64,000 nucleotides of DNA, taken from Neoaquamicrobium sediminum. Its GTDB lineage: Bacteria; Pseudomonadota; Alphaproteobacteria; Rhizobiales; Rhizobiaceae. Position 1 is the stretch's first letter. Each line of letters starts with the position of its first letter. This document shows, piece by piece, positions 54,797 through 64,000 of this stretch. The notes beneath the pieces were generated by a model. It was not told the DNA's origin. It saw only the letters and a program-made list of their open reading frames with translations, and searched no databases. The stretch spans positions 1 through 64,000 of the forward strand of contig NZ_JABETK010000004.1 of NCBI RefSeq assembly GCF_013240295.1. Direction: 5' to 3'. The translations under genes and the position numbers were made by a program.

Positions 54797-56597
54797 TTAC
54801 TCGGCCGCCTTGCCGAAGGCCTCGGCACCGTGGTCAAACTGCAGCCGCGCCAGCCGCGCATAGGTGCCGCCGCGCGCCACCAGGCTCTGGTGCGTGCCCT
54901 CCTCGACGATCCGCCCCTGATCCATCACCAGGATGCGATCGGCCTTGAGCACGGTCGCCAGCCGGTGCGCGACAACGATGGTGGTCCGCCCCTCCATCAG
55001 CCGCTCGAGTGCCGTTTGCACCAGCGTCTCGCTTTCGGCGTCGAGCGCGGAGGTCGCTTCGTCCAAGAGCAGGATCGGCGCATCGCGCAAAATGGCGCGG
55101 GCGATTGCCACCCGCTGCCGCTGGCCACCGGAAAGGGTCACGCCGCGTTCGCCGAGCGCGGTCTCGTAGCCATCCTCCAGCTTCGAGATGAAGGTATCGG
55201 CATGAGCGTCGCGGGCCGCCGCCTCGATCGCCGCGCGGCTCGCCCCCGGCCGCCCGAAGGCGATGTTGTCGGCGGCGCTCGCGGCAAAGATCGTCACGTC
55301 CTGCGGCACGATGGCGATACGGCTGCGTACGGCTTCCGGGTCTGCATCGCTGATGTCCACGCCATCAATAAGCACCGCCCCGGATTGCGGATCGTAGAAA
55401 CGCATCAGCAGCGAGAACACGGTGCTTTTGCCCGCACCCGACGCGCCGACGATCGCCACCGTCTCCCCGGTGCGATGCTGAAGGAAAGCCCATGGAGCGC
55501 CGACTGCCCCGGCCGTACCGGATAGGCGAAGCACACGTCCCGGAACTCGATCGCGCCGCGCGCGGGTTCAGGCATCGACAGAGGCGACAAAGGCGCGGTC
55601 ACCGTCGGTTCCTCTGCCAGCAGTTCGGTCAACCGTTCGGCGGCTCCCGCCGCCTGACTGAGTTCGCCCCACACTTCCGACAAGGCGCCGAGAGCGCCGG
55701 CCGCCAGCACGGCGTAGAACAGGAACTGGCCCAGCGTGCCCGGCGAGATTGCGCCTGAAAGCACGTCGTAGGAGCCTATCCAAAGCACCGCCACCACGGA
55801 GGTGAAGATCGTGAAGATGGCAAAGAAGGTGAGGAAGGAGCGCGCGAACACCGAAGCCCGCGCCGCGGAAAACGCAGTCTCGACCGCCGCCGAAAACCGT
55901 TCCGTCACGAGCCTTTCGTTGGTGAACGCCTGCAGCGTCCGCACCGCGCCGATCTGCTCGCTCGCATAGGCAGTGGCATCGGCCAGAGTATCCTGCGCGA
56001 TCGCGACTTGCGCCGCACCGAGCGGCCGAAGGCGACCAACGGCAGAACGACGATGGGGATCGCGGCGATGACGAGGCCCGAGAGCTTCGGACTGGTCACG
56101 ACCATCATCGCGAGCGCGCCGAGCCCCATGATGAGATTGCGCAGCGCGACAGATGCGGTCGCTCCCACGGCAGACTTGATCTGGGTGGTGTCGGCCGTCA
56201 GCCGCGAGACGATCTCGCCCGACTGCACCGTGTCGAAGAAACCGGGCGACAGGCGCGTCACATGCGCGAAGACGTCGCGGCGGATGTCGGAGACCACCCG
56301 CTCGCCCAAGGTGATGACGAAGTAGTATCGGGCGGCCGACGCCAGCGCCAGAATCCCGGCCAGCACCGCCAGCATGGAAAAGTAATTGGCGATCAGCGCG
56401 GAATCGGAATCGCTGAAACCGAAGTCGATCATGCGCCGCACGGCGATCGGCAAGGTCAATGTCGTCAATGCGGCGGCAAACAGCGATATGACCGCACCGA
56501 CGACCAGCCGGCGATAGGGCAGGATGTAGGGAAACAACCGGCGCAGCGGCTGCAGCGAACGGTCGCGCCCTCCCCGTTCTGGTATCAGATCCGCCAT
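54797..56597 (-). CDS. ABC exporter (MsbA-like), two frameshifts
   Basis: A fused membrane-plus-ATPase exporter of about 600 residues. N-terminal helices (RLVVGAVISLFAAALTTLTL onward), ATPase with Walker A GASGAGKST, signature LSGGQRQRVA and Walker B APILLLDEATSALD. The frame breaks near 56002 (AAGTCGCGATCGCG, one base short, restores SRIAQDTLADATAYASEQIG) and near 55466 (CCGGGGAGACGG, one G short, restores APGETVAIVGASG). Length becomes an exact codon count only after both fixes. Substrate may be lipid or drug. Confidence 0.87.
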
Positions 56598-56792
56598 CAG
56601 CCCTTTCCTGTCGCCGCCTTCGGGCGAATTTGCCGGCCAGTCGGCCTTGTGGTTTTCCGCCGGCTCATGTATAGGCCAGCCCGACCGTTTTGGAGCCGCG
56701 GCCTTTCCATAGCTGCGGCTTCAGGTTTTGATAGTGGGCGCATCGCCGCAGCGTAGCGCCGCGCGACAGCCCCGAAAGCCAGGACGACACCG

Positions 56793-57014
56793 ATGAAAGC
56801 CGATATCCATCCCGACTACCACACCATCAAGGTCGTCATGACCGATGGCACCGAATACACGACCCGCTCGACCTGGGGCAAGGAAGGGGACACGATGAAC
56901 CTCGACATCGACCCGACCACGCACCCGGCCTGGACCGGTGGCCAGCAGACGCTGCTCGACCGCGGCGGCCGCCTGTCCAAGTTCAAGAAGCGCTACGAAG
57001 GCCTCGGCATCTGA
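56793..57014 (+). CDS. rpmE: Ribosomal protein L31
   Basis: 73 residues, MKADIHPDYHTIKVVMTDGT start and SKFKKRYEGL end. It lacks the four cysteines of the zinc form, as usual in alphaproteobacteria, so it is the zinc-independent type. Short gene with its own terminator. Confidence 0.95.
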   Translation: MKADIHPDYHTIKVVMTDGTEYTTRSTWGKEGDTMNLDIDPTTHPAWTGGQQTLLDRGGRLSKFKKRYEGLGI

Positions 57015-57040
57015 GCCTTGCGTCAGATCAAGCAGAAGTG

Positions 57041-57067
57041 AAAAACCCGCCGAAAGGCGGGTTTTTT
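57041..57067 (+). terminator. Terminator after rpmE
   Basis: AAAAACCCGCC (57041-57051) pairs with GGCGGGTTTTTT (57056-57067) around GAAA. Strong, typical form. Confidence 0.93.
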
Positions 57068-57151
57068 CTTGGCCGCATGTCAGGATTGGAGCCAGAACAC
57101 AGGGTCAAACCAGGACAAGCGCCGCGACGTGTTGCCGGGCCAATTGAGCCC

Positions 57152-57454
57152 TCAATCCTTCCGGTCGGAATGACCGAGGTCACGCTCCGGCCATACACGG
57201 TCGCGCACGAGCTGCTTCAACACCTTGGCTTCCGGAAAGCCCCCGTCGCGCTTGCGCTCCCAGATCAGCTCGCCGTCGAGCGCGATCTCGTACGCACCGC
57301 CGGTGCCGGGCACAAGCGCCACCTCGGCAATATCCGCTCCGAAGGTCGACAACAGCTCCTGCGCCATCCAGGCTGCACGCAGCAGCCACTGGCACTGCGT
57401 GCAGTAGGTGATCGTGATGCGCGGGCGCGGTGCCCCGCCCGAGCCGACCGTCAT
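57152..57454 (-). CDS. SelT/SelW/SelH-family (Rdx) protein
   Basis: 100 residues, thioredoxin-like fold with the redox motif CTQC at about residue 18-21 (ITITYCTQCQWLLRAAWMAQ). The family works in thiol redox, here with Cys in place of selenocysteine. The start overlaps the yebC stop (ATGA), so it is coupled to yebC. Confidence 0.82.
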   Translation of the reverse strand: MTVGSGGAPRPRITITYCTQCQWLLRAAWMAQELLSTFGADIAEVALVPGTGGAYEIALDGELIWERKRDGGFPEAKVLKQLVRDRVWPERDLGHSDRKD

Positions 57455-58198
57455 GCCGCGCTCAGCTTGGCCAGCGTCTCGTCGTCGACCTCGAAATTTG
57501 CGTAGACGTTCTGCACGTCGTCGTCGTCTTCCAGCGTCGCGATCAGCTTGAGGATCGATTGGGCGCGGTCCTCGTCAACCGGAGTGGAGGTCTGCGGCTT
57601 CCAGATAGTCTTGACCGATTCCGCCTCTCCCAGGGCCTTCTCCAGCGCCGAGGTGACGTCGCCGATGTCCTCGAAGGCGCAGATGATGACGTGGCCGTTC
57701 TCGTCGGACTGCACGTCGTCCGCACCGGCCTCGATCGCAGCTTCCATCACGGTGTCCGCATCGCCGGCAGCCGCGCCATAGACGATCTCACCGACCCGAT
57801 CGAACATGAAGGAGACCGAGCCCGTCTCGCCCATCGCCCCGCCAGCCTTGGTGAAGGCGGCACGCACGTTGGATGCGGAACGATTGCGGTTGTCGGTCAG
57901 GGCTTCGACGATCACGGCAACGCCGCCGGGGCCGTAGCCCTCGTAGCGCACTTCGTCATAACTCTCCGCATCGCCGCCCGACGCCTTGTTGATGGCGCTG
58001 GATGTTGTCCTTCGGCATCGACTGAGCCTTGGCATTCTGCACGGCAAGGCGCAGTCGCGGGTTCATGTCGGGGTCGGGCGCGCCCATCTTGGCTGCGACG
58101 GTGATTTCGCGCGCGAGCTTGGAAAACATCTTCGAGCGGACCGCATCCTGCCGGCCCTTGCGATGCATGATGTTCTTGAACTGTGAATGACCTGCCAT
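57451..58198 (-). CDS. yebC: YebC/TACO1-family translation/transcription factor, frameshift near 57996
   Basis: MAGHSQFKNIMHRKGRQDAV start is diagnostic. The frame breaks near 57996: CAGCGCCATC needs two more bases (GC) to read IQRAINKASGGDAESYDEVR, giving 249 residues, the normal length. YebC proteins help ribosomes on difficult sequences and affect transcription. Upstream of and coupled to the SelW-like gene. Confidence 0.9.
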
Positions 58199-58382
58199 AA
58201 CACCCCTATGCGGACTTCTTCGCAATGTCGTTGAATGGCGCGCCTTATAGTGAAAAGCCCGCCGAACGTCCAGAAAAAGCCGGCTGCCGGATAAGCGCAG
58301 CAACCGTATGTCGACGCAGATTCCCCTTGCCGCGCGCAGTTTCGAGCCCGAAACTGCTTGTCGGGGCACGTGGAGGCTTGTG

Positions 58383-59003
58383 ATGACGACCGAGCAAGGG
58401 GACAGCTACTTCAATCCGGTGAACAACACGCGGCTCGTGTTCACGGAGCTGCCAAAGGACAATGGCGGCGTCAGGCTGGTCATGGACTGGTTTGCAGGCC
58501 CGGGAGAAACGCTGCCGAACACGCGCCATTATCACGCCGGTCCGGCGGACTTCGCTTCGGAACGCTTCGACCTAATTGCCGGCAGCGCCGTATACTGGAT
58601 CGGCGATAGCAAACTCCGCGCCGACGCTCCCCACAGTTTCGATGTCCCTTGCAACACGATTCACGTTCATCCGCGCAATGTGGGGAGCGGCGAAATGCAT
58701 GTGCGCCAGACGGTGACGACACCCCAGCCTGACCTTCACAATCTGCAGCGCGCACAGCATTTTTTCGAAACGCTGGTGGCGCTCGGGCAGCAGGGCAGGA
58801 GCGATCGAGAATGCAACTTCACCGACCGTCTGCAATCGGCGCTAACGATGAGGGAGACGCTGCTGGACCCGACCTGGCTTGCGGGGCAGTCGCAAGCCCT
58901 GCAGCGCGCGACGATTGGACTTGGCGCAACCCTTGCACTCACGCTCGGCTACAAGGCCCGCCACCAGCCGGTGAAGGAGCAGGCTGCGGCGCAGACCCCG
59001 TAG
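58383..59003 (+). CDS. Cupin-fold protein with C-terminal hydrophobic segment
   Basis: About 206 residues. A double-stranded beta-helix region (VFTELPKDNGGVRLVMDWFA, GPGETLPNTRHYHAGPADF, PCNTIHVHPRNVGSGEMHVR) is a cupin, with His-rich candidate metal ligands. A hydrophobic stretch (ATIGLGATLALTLGY) lies near the end and may be a membrane anchor. The ATG at 58383 is chosen for the GGAGG site 6 bases upstream; 58308 is the first in-frame ATG. Confidence 0.7.
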   Translation: MTTEQGDSYFNPVNNTRLVFTELPKDNGGVRLVMDWFAGPGETLPNTRHYHAGPADFASERFDLIAGSAVYWIGDSKLRADAPHSFDVPCNTIHVHPRNVGSGEMHVRQTVTTPQPDLHNLQRAQHFFETLVALGQQGRSDRECNFTDRLQSALTMRETLLDPTWLAGQSQALQRATIGLGATLALTLGYKARHQPVKEQAAAQTP

Positions 59004-59088
59004 CGTAGCGGGCTCGCACAAACGTGAAGCCGGGGATCGGCAGTTTCGCTTAACCTGCCGGGCGACGCTCGAAGCCCGGAGAACCGCC

Positions 59089-59904
59089 ATGAGCCTGGTC
59101 CGCCGCCTCGCCCTTGCCGCCACCATCCTTGCCACCGTTCCTGCGGGCGCCATGGCCCAGGATCAGGCGGAGCCACCGCCGAGCAGATGCGTCGCGATCG
59201 CAGAAACGCTCCCCCATGTCACCTACGCAAACTTTACACCTGCGCAGACCTTCGTCGATGGAGACTTGACGATCACTTATGCTGGCCACTCGACCTACGT
59301 GATCGAGACGCCGGGCGGCGTGCGCATCGCCACCGATTTCTCCGGTTACTACGGCGCCGAGCCTCTGCCGCGCATCGTCACGATGAACAAGGCACACCGC
59401 ACCCATTTCACGGAAAGTCCGGATCCGGGCATCGAATACGTCCTGCGCGGCTGGAACCCGGAAGGCGGCCCGGCCCGCCACGCCGTCGTCGTGGACGATG
59501 TCTACATCCGCAACGTGCCAACCGACATACGCTCATGGGGCGGCATGGAGGAAGGTGGCAATTCGATCTTCATCTTCGAGGTTGCCGGGCTTTGCATCGG
59601 CCATCTCGGCCACCTGCACCACCGGCTGGAGGACGCACATTACGGCGCCATCGGGCGTCTCGATATTCTGATGGTACCGATCGACGGCGGCATGACGCTC
59701 TCGGTCGGAGCGATGAGCGAGATCGCCACCCGGCTTTTCTCCTCGCTCATCCTGCCGATGCACCGCCATGCAACGCCGATGGCCGAGTTCACCGGCCGCA
59801 TGGGCGAAACCTTCGATGTCCGCTACGCCGAAGGGCCGTCCTTCAGCGTATCTCTGCGCACCCTGCCCTCGCGCCCCACCATTCTGGTGCTCAAGGGCGT
59901 TTGA
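59089..59904 (+). CDS. Secreted metallo-beta-lactamase-fold protein
   Basis: 271 residues with a signal peptide (LALAATILATVPAGAMAQ), then the MBL fold with AGHSTYVIETPGGVRIATDF and a GHLGHLHHR histidine cluster (about residues 167-175), and a late LPMHRHA. The classic HxHxDH is not seen, so this is a divergent UlaG-like form, exported to the periplasm. Substrate unknown. Confidence 0.78.
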   Translation: MSLVRRLALAATILATVPAGAMAQDQAEPPPSRCVAIAETLPHVTYANFTPAQTFVDGDLTITYAGHSTYVIETPGGVRIATDFSGYYGAEPLPRIVTMNKAHRTHFTESPDPGIEYVLRGWNPEGGPARHAVVVDDVYIRNVPTDIRSWGGMEEGGNSIFIFEVAGLCIGHLGHLHHRLEDAHYGAIGRLDILMVPIDGGMTLSVGAMSEIATRLFSSLILPMHRHATPMAEFTGRMGETFDVRYAEGPSFSVSLRTLPSRPTILVLKGV

Positions 59905-59911
59905 CGCGGCA

Positions 59912-60685
59912 TCAATGTGCCGCGTCGATGCCCGCAGCCTTGTCTCGTGCACGCTTGCGCCGCGCCAGCATGTTCAGGCCCTCCACCAGCGCCGAGAAGC
60001 CCATGGCGGCGTAGATGTAGCCCTTCGGCACATGGAAGCCCATGCCGTCGGCGATCAGCGTCATGCCAATCATCAGCAGGAAGGCCAGCGCCAGCATCAC
60101 GATGGTCGGATTCTTCTCGATGAACTGCGAAAGCGGATTGACGGCCACCAGCATAACCGTCACCGCGAAGATGACGGCGATGTACATGATGGCGATCTCG
60201 TCGGTCATGCCGACCGCGGTGATGATCGAGTCGATCGAGAACACAAGGTCCAGCAGCAGGATCTGGAAGATCGCGCCCGCGAGCGAGATCTGGATCGTCT
60301 GTCCGATCATGTTCTCCTTGCCGTCGTCGTGATCGACGGAATGATGGATTTCCTTGGTGGCCTTCCACACCAGGAACAGACCACCCGCGATCAGGATCAG
60401 GTCGCGCCAGGAGAACGGGTGATCGAACAGCACGAACAGCGGAGTGGTGAGCTGCACGATCCACGCAACGGTGGCGAGCAGCAGGAGCCGCATGATGAGC
60501 GCGCCGCCAATGCCGATCCGCCTTGCCCTTACCCGGTGTTCTTCCGGCAGCTTGTTGGTCAGGATCGAGATGAAAATCAGATTGTCGATGCCAAGAACGA
60601 CCTCGAGCACGACCAGCGTGACCAGCGCAACCCAGGCTGTCGGGTCGGAAAGCCAGTCGAAATGTCCGGCGAAGAACTCGATCAT
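59912..60685 (-). CDS. TerC-family membrane protein
   Basis: 257 residues with about seven helices. VVLEVVLGIDNLIFISILTN and LLDLVFSIDSIITAVGM are the two Asp-bearing TerC motifs. The family is linked to tellurite resistance and to metal export at membrane-protein loading. Facing the MBL gene, with the stops close together. Confidence 0.9.
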   Translation of the reverse strand: MIEFFAGHFDWLSDPTAWVALVTLVVLEVVLGIDNLIFISILTNKLPEEHRVRARRIGIGGALIMRLLLLATVAWIVQLTTPLFVLFDHPFSWRDLILIAGGLFLVWKATKEIHHSVDHDDGKENMIGQTIQISLAGAIFQILLLDLVFSIDSIITAVGMTDEIAIMYIAVIFAVTVMLVAVNPLSQFIEKNPTIVMLALAFLLMIGMTLIADGMGFHVPKGYIYAAMGFSALVEGLNMLARRKRARDKAAGIDAAH

Positions 60686-60804
60686 TGGTGCCCCCGGCTG
60701 TGGATCGATGGGAAGATTAAGAGAATTAGGCGCCCCTGCGCCCCGGCGTCAACCGCCGCGGCGCCTGCCGGAAATCCGCGAGCGCCACTTTGGTTCCCGC
60801 TCAC

Positions 60805-61624
60805 CTACCAGAACGCGGGCACCGTCTCTTCGAGCCGCGGGCCCAGCCGCAGCGGCGCGATCCGCTCTGCAAGGCCCGTCCGGTCGGAGATGTCGAGGCC
60901 GACGCCGCAGATCGTTGCCGGCCCGCTCGCCGCCTCGAAGCGGCCCTTCGGCACCTTGGAAAGGAAGCGGTTCAGCGGCTCTTCCTTGTCCATGCCGAGC
61001 GACGAATCGTAGTCGCCGCACATACCCGCATCCGTCAGGTAGCCCGTGCCGCCATTGAGGATCTGGTGGTCGGCCGTTGGCTGGTGCGTATGGGTCCCCA
61101 CCACAAGGCTTGCACGACCGTCCACGAAATGTGCGAAGCACATCTTCCGAGGTCGCCTCCGCGTGGAAGTCGATCACCACCGCATCCGCCTGCTCGCCCA
61201 GCGGGCAGGCCGCGAGTTCGCGTTCGCCCGCCTGGAACGGATCGTCGAGTTCCGGATGCATGAAGACCCGGCCCATGATGTTGGTTACGAACACGCGCGC
61301 GCCATTGCGGGCCTCGTAGAGCCCGGTTCCCCTGCCGGGCGTGCCGATCGGAAAATTGGCCGGCCGCAGGAAGCGATCGGAGCGCGACGCGAATTCCAGT
61401 GCCTCGCGCTGGTCCCAGACATGGTTGCCGGTGGTCACCACGTCGGCGCCTGCTTCCAGCGTCGCCAGATAGATGTCCTCGGTGATGCCGAAGCCGCCGG
61501 CCGCGTTCTCGCCATTGACGATGACGAAGTCGAGCCGGAAATCGGAGATCAGGCCCGGAAGCCTTTCCCACACCGCCGTGCGGCCGGATCGCCCGACCAT
61601 GTCGCCCAGAAAAAGAAGTCTCAT
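60805..61624 (-). CDS. YmdB-type metallophosphoesterase, frameshift near 61145
   Basis: TIGR00282-type cyclic-nucleotide phosphodiesterase. MRLLFLGDMVGRSGRTAVWE, VIVNGENAAGGFGI and VTTGNHVWDQREAL give the metal-binding residues; the second half has VVGTHTHQPTADHQILNGGT. The frame breaks near 61145: GAAGATG needs two more bases (GAGAAGATG-like), giving TSEKMCFAHFVDGRASLVVG and 273 residues. It starts 17 bases after the 5-FCL stop, a common pairing. Confidence 0.88.
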
Positions 61625-61641
61625 GACAGGTGTCTATAAGG

Positions 61642-62264
61642 CTAGGGGGAAACCCGCGCAAGCCGCTTTCGGTGAGGATTTCTTCGAGCTGCACATCGTG
61701 GTCCTGGTTCGGCACCTCTGGAACGAGCTGGCAGTCGAAGGCGATGCCGATCAGCCGCGGCGTCAAATTCCTGCGATGCAGGCGGTCGATCGCCCGGTCG
61801 TAATAGCCCGCGCCATAGCCGATGCGGTGGCCACGCGCATCGAACGCCGCCAGCGGCATCAGCATCAGCGCAGGTTCGAGCACCTCCGCCTCCTCGCCCG
61901 GTCCGGCTGTCCCGAAGCCCATGTCGATCAACGGCGCACCCCGAACGAGCTCGCGAAACACGATGGTCGTTTTGTCGAGGATCGCGGGCAGGCAGAGCCG
62001 CGCGCCCTTTTCGCGCAGCGCGAACATCAGCGGCCGCACGTCGACCTCCGAACGCATCGGCCAGAAACCGGAAACGACCGTGCCCGGCTCGATGTCGATG
62101 ATCGACGCCGTCTCGGTCATGGCAAGCGAGGCCTCGATCCGCCATACGGCGTCGAGCGCATCACGCCGGGCCAGCGCTTCCTCGCGCAACTGCTTCTTCA
62201 ACTGGGCGTGCAAGGCCACCTCCACCGGTTTGCGCCGGGCGCGCGAGTTTCTCTCTCCGGTCAT
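61642..62264 (-). CDS. 5-formyltetrahydrofolate cyclo-ligase, frameshift near 61647
   Basis: About 207 residues. Converts 5-formyl-THF to 5,10-methenyl-THF with ATP. FGTAGPGEEAEVLEPALMLM and GHRIGYGAGYYDRAIDRLHR are the signatures. As read the frame overruns the real end into the next gene; one more C in the CCCCC run near 61647 gives GLRGFPP and a stop at 61642. This keeps the phosphoesterase separate. Confidence 0.88.
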
Positions 62265-62332
62265 AGAACTTCGACGGACCCCGCTCTATCCTGAAATCGA
62301 CGTCACGAAATTCGAGCGATTCTGATTAGGTC

Positions 62333-62812
62333 ATGATCGAGGAAAATTCAGCGCGCCCTGCGCGGCCCGACGAGCAGCCGGCGCTTGAAGGCATCTTGCG
62401 CCGGGCGTCACTTGCAGAATCCAGATACCGCGAACAGCTTCTGGCGCATCCGGAGGTGCTGGAGCTGCCGGTCGAGCAGATCGTGGCAGGCCGCGTGTTC
62501 GTGTCAGACATGGATCGGAAGCCTGCCGGTTTCTGCGTGGTCGTGCCGGCATCGGCTGGTGAACACGAACTGGAAGGGCTTTTCGTCGATCCGCCTTTCT
62601 GGGGCCGCGGGATAGGCAGGCTCTTGGTGGGCCACGCGGCGGCTATCGCCGCGGGCATGGGTGCCAAGCGGATGAGCGTCATCGCCGGTCATGAGGCCAG
62701 GGGATTCTACGAGAAATGCGGATTCGCGGTGACAGGCGAAACGCACACGCAGTTCGCTCCGGCCCTTGTCATGCATCTGATGCTGGATGCCGCAGCCGGC
62801 GGACAGGAATAA
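62333..62812 (+). CDS. GNAT-family acetyltransferase
   Basis: 159 residues with a single GNAT domain. The acetyl-CoA loop is VDPPFWGRGIGRLLVGHAAA and the final strand FYEKCGFAVTGE. Substrate unknown. It lies between the 6S-like RNA and the 5-FCL gene, opposite in strand to both. Confidence 0.85.
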   Translation: MIEENSARPARPDEQPALEGILRRASLAESRYREQLLAHPEVLELPVEQIVAGRVFVSDMDRKPAGFCVVVPASAGEHELEGLFVDPPFWGRGIGRLLVGHAAAIAAGMGAKRMSVIAGHEARGFYEKCGFAVTGETHTQFAPALVMHLMLDAAAGGQE

Positions 62813-62821
62813 GAGACGTTC

Positions 62822-62970
62822 CACGACGACCGATGGAGCGGTTGATCCCGGGAGCCTACAAAGTAGGTGGGCGCCGTATGTCCAAGCCCACGGGCCTGGC
62901 CAGGGACAGCTCCCTAAGGATCAATAAGGCCCCGGGGAATAGTTGCTCCTGTCGGGAAGCGCAGAACGCC
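62822..62970 (-). ncRNA. ssrS: 6S RNA candidate
   Basis: The 325-base gene-free stretch 62813-63137 folds on the minus strand into a long rod. Outer stem: CCGA/TCGG plus GGAGC/GCTCC (62955-62945 with 62839-62830). A large one-sided bubble follows (62944-62925). Then TTGATCC and GGGAGC pair with GCTCCC and GGATCAA (62924-62909 with 62855-62842), and GTGGGC pairs with GCCCAC near the tip. A rod with a central bubble is the 6S shape, and in alphaproteobacteria 6S RNA lies next to 5-formyltetrahydrofolate cyclo-ligase, as here. It would mimic an open promoter and hold RNA polymerase. Ends are approximate. Confidence 0.6.
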
Positions 62971-62976
62971 AAAGCC

Positions 62977-62982
62977 AATATA
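62977..62982 (-). promoter_or_regulatory. -10 box of the 6S-like RNA
   Basis: TATATT on the minus strand, about 7-12 bases upstream of the estimated RNA start near 62970. The -35 region 17 bases further upstream is weak. Confidence 0.4.
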
Positions 62983-63137
62983 GGGCTCACCGAACGGTCT
63001 CGCCAGCGAAATGAATGACTTCTGTTTCCATGCGGCTCTTTTTCGCGGCGGCGACGATTTCGCCGCCTGCCCCTGCGTCTTCTTGCCCTGTTCCGCGCCC
63101 ACCTCTACTGTCCGCCCCGACGAACAGGAGAGCATGA

Positions 63138-63977
63138 ATGCGTTTTGAAGGAACGGCGGCCTATGTCGCCGACAAGGACCTTATGGTGGCGGTCAATGCG
63201 GCGATCGCGCTGGAGCGGCCGTTGCTGGTCAAGGGTGAGCCCGGCACTGGCAAGACCGAGCTTGCCAAGCAGATCGCAGCCGCGCTCGGCCTCGACCTCA
63301 TCGAATGGCACGTCAAGTCCACCACGCGCGCGCAGCAGGGTCTCTACGAATACGACGCCGTCTCGCGCCTGCGCGACAGCCAGCTCGGCGACGAACGCTT
63401 CAACGACATCCACAACTACATCCGCCACGGCAAGCTGTGGGAGGCCTTTGCCGCCGACCGCAAGGTGGTGCTGCTGATCGACGAGATCGACAAGGCCGAC
63501 ATCGAGTTCCCGAACGACCTGCTGCAGGAACTCGACAAGATGGAGTTCCATGTCTACGAGACCGGCGAGACCGTGCGCGCGCGGCAACGCCCGATCGTCA
63601 TCATCACGTCCAACAACGAGAAGGAACTGCCGGACGCCTTCCTGCGCCGCTGTTTCTTCCACTATATCCGCTTCCCCGACATGGACACGCTCCAGCGCAT
63701 CGTCGACGTGCACTATCCGGGCATCAAGCAGAACCTCGTGCGCGCGGCGCTTACCCAGTTCTACGAGGTGCGGGAGGTGCCAGGCCTGAAGAAGAAGCCC
63801 TCAACCTCGGAAGCGCTCGACTGGATCAGGTTGCTGGTCGCAGATGACGTCGACCCCGCCGACCTGCGCGCCGACCCGAAGAACGCCCTGCCCAAGCTGC
63901 ACGGTGCGCTTTTGAAGAACGAGCAGGACGTGCACCTCTTCGAACGGCTGGCCTTCATGGCCCGGCGGCAGGGATAG
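63138..63977 (+). CDS. MoxR-family AAA ATPase
   Basis: 279 residues. Walker A KGEPGTGKTELAKQI, Walker B VVLLIDEIDKADIEFPNDLL, sensor and arginine-finger region IITSNNEKELPDAFLRRCFF. MoxR ATPases help assemble or activate metalloenzymes together with a von Willebrand-factor-A protein, commonly encoded next; that gene would lie beyond the right edge. Complete here. Confidence 0.92.
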   Translation: MRFEGTAAYVADKDLMVAVNAAIALERPLLVKGEPGTGKTELAKQIAAALGLDLIEWHVKSTTRAQQGLYEYDAVSRLRDSQLGDERFNDIHNYIRHGKLWEAFAADRKVVLLIDEIDKADIEFPNDLLQELDKMEFHVYETGETVRARQRPIVIITSNNEKELPDAFLRRCFFHYIRFPDMDTLQRIVDVHYPGIKQNLVRAALTQFYEVREVPGLKKKPSTSEALDWIRLLVADDVDPADLRADPKNALPKLHGALLKNEQDVHLFERLAFMARRQG

Positions 63978-64000
63978 CGCGAGCGCTCGCCCGCTATGGA

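Noticed and set aside
60749..60804. Longer C-terminus for the YmdB-like protein
   Set aside because: That tail is read after the frame break near 61145 and is Arg/Gly-rich nonsense; the correct frame ends at 60805 with conserved sequence.
61035..61641. Fusion of 5-FCL with the phosphoesterase region
   Set aside because: The overrun follows a lost C near 61647; the second half is out-of-frame translation of the next gene.

Overview
The window is chromosomal DNA of an alphaproteobacterium, most likely order Hyphomicrobiales (Rhizobiales) and closest in feel to the Phyllobacteriaceae/Mesorhizobium group. Evidence: high G+C, the rluD-rpoH-(membrane protein)-purA order, Omp25/31-type porins, a zinc-free ribosomal protein L31, a serC leader RNA, and a 6S-like RNA close to 5-formyltetrahydrofolate cyclo-ligase. 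I see no prophage, insertion sequence, CRISPR array or rRNA operon; one tRNA gene (Glu, CTC) is present.

Layout. (1) 1-7309: a tight leftward operon for gamma-butyrobetaine/carnitine breakdown: beta-keto acid cleavage enzyme, carnitine 3-dehydrogenase, acyl-CoA dehydrogenase, a DUF2161 nuclease-fold protein, NDP-forming acyl-CoA synthetase and an enoyl-CoA hydratase cut by the window edge. A divergent GlxA/CdhR-type regulator faces it. (2) 7306-12363: a dipeptide-type ABC importer. (3) 12666-16189: pcaF-pcaJ-pcaI with the divergent IclR regulator pcaR, the last steps of the beta-ketoadipate pathway. (4) 17127-19888: xylB-xylA. (5) 19992-28142: a TPR protein, a lipoprotein, tRNA-Glu, a glyoxalase-fold protein, rluD, rpoH and purA. 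(6) 28350-37215: EamA exporter, FAD protein, serA/serC (serine synthesis), two porins and glmM. (7) 37488-40499: a secreted beta-helix protein and a secreted two-CxxCH protein opposite a TetR regulator. (8) 40591-47089: ThiE-like protein, Sel1 protein, efp, suhB, GNAT, a MotA/MotB-like stator pair and DUF1304. (9) 47178-54748: EamA/MocR pair, M32 carboxypeptidase, small secreted protein, FAD dehydrogenase and M20 amidohydrolase. (10) 54797-63977: ABC exporter, rpmE, SelW-like, yebC, cupin, MBL protein, TerC, YmdB-like phosphoesterase, 5-FCL, GNAT, 6S-like RNA and a MoxR ATPase.

The most important caution is a run of small frameshifts. Thirteen genes, including purA, need sixteen events of 1-2 bases to read through. 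Where the cause is clear it is a missing base, most often G/C from a short run. With each correction the gene lengths become whole numbers of codons and match family sizes. I read these as consensus-sequence errors, not real gene decay, and give each such gene as one full-span CDS with the break position noted.

The least explained biology is the secreted beta-helix/dihaem module, the MotA/MotB-like stator pair away from any flagellar genes, and the DUF2161 protein inside the carnitine operon.
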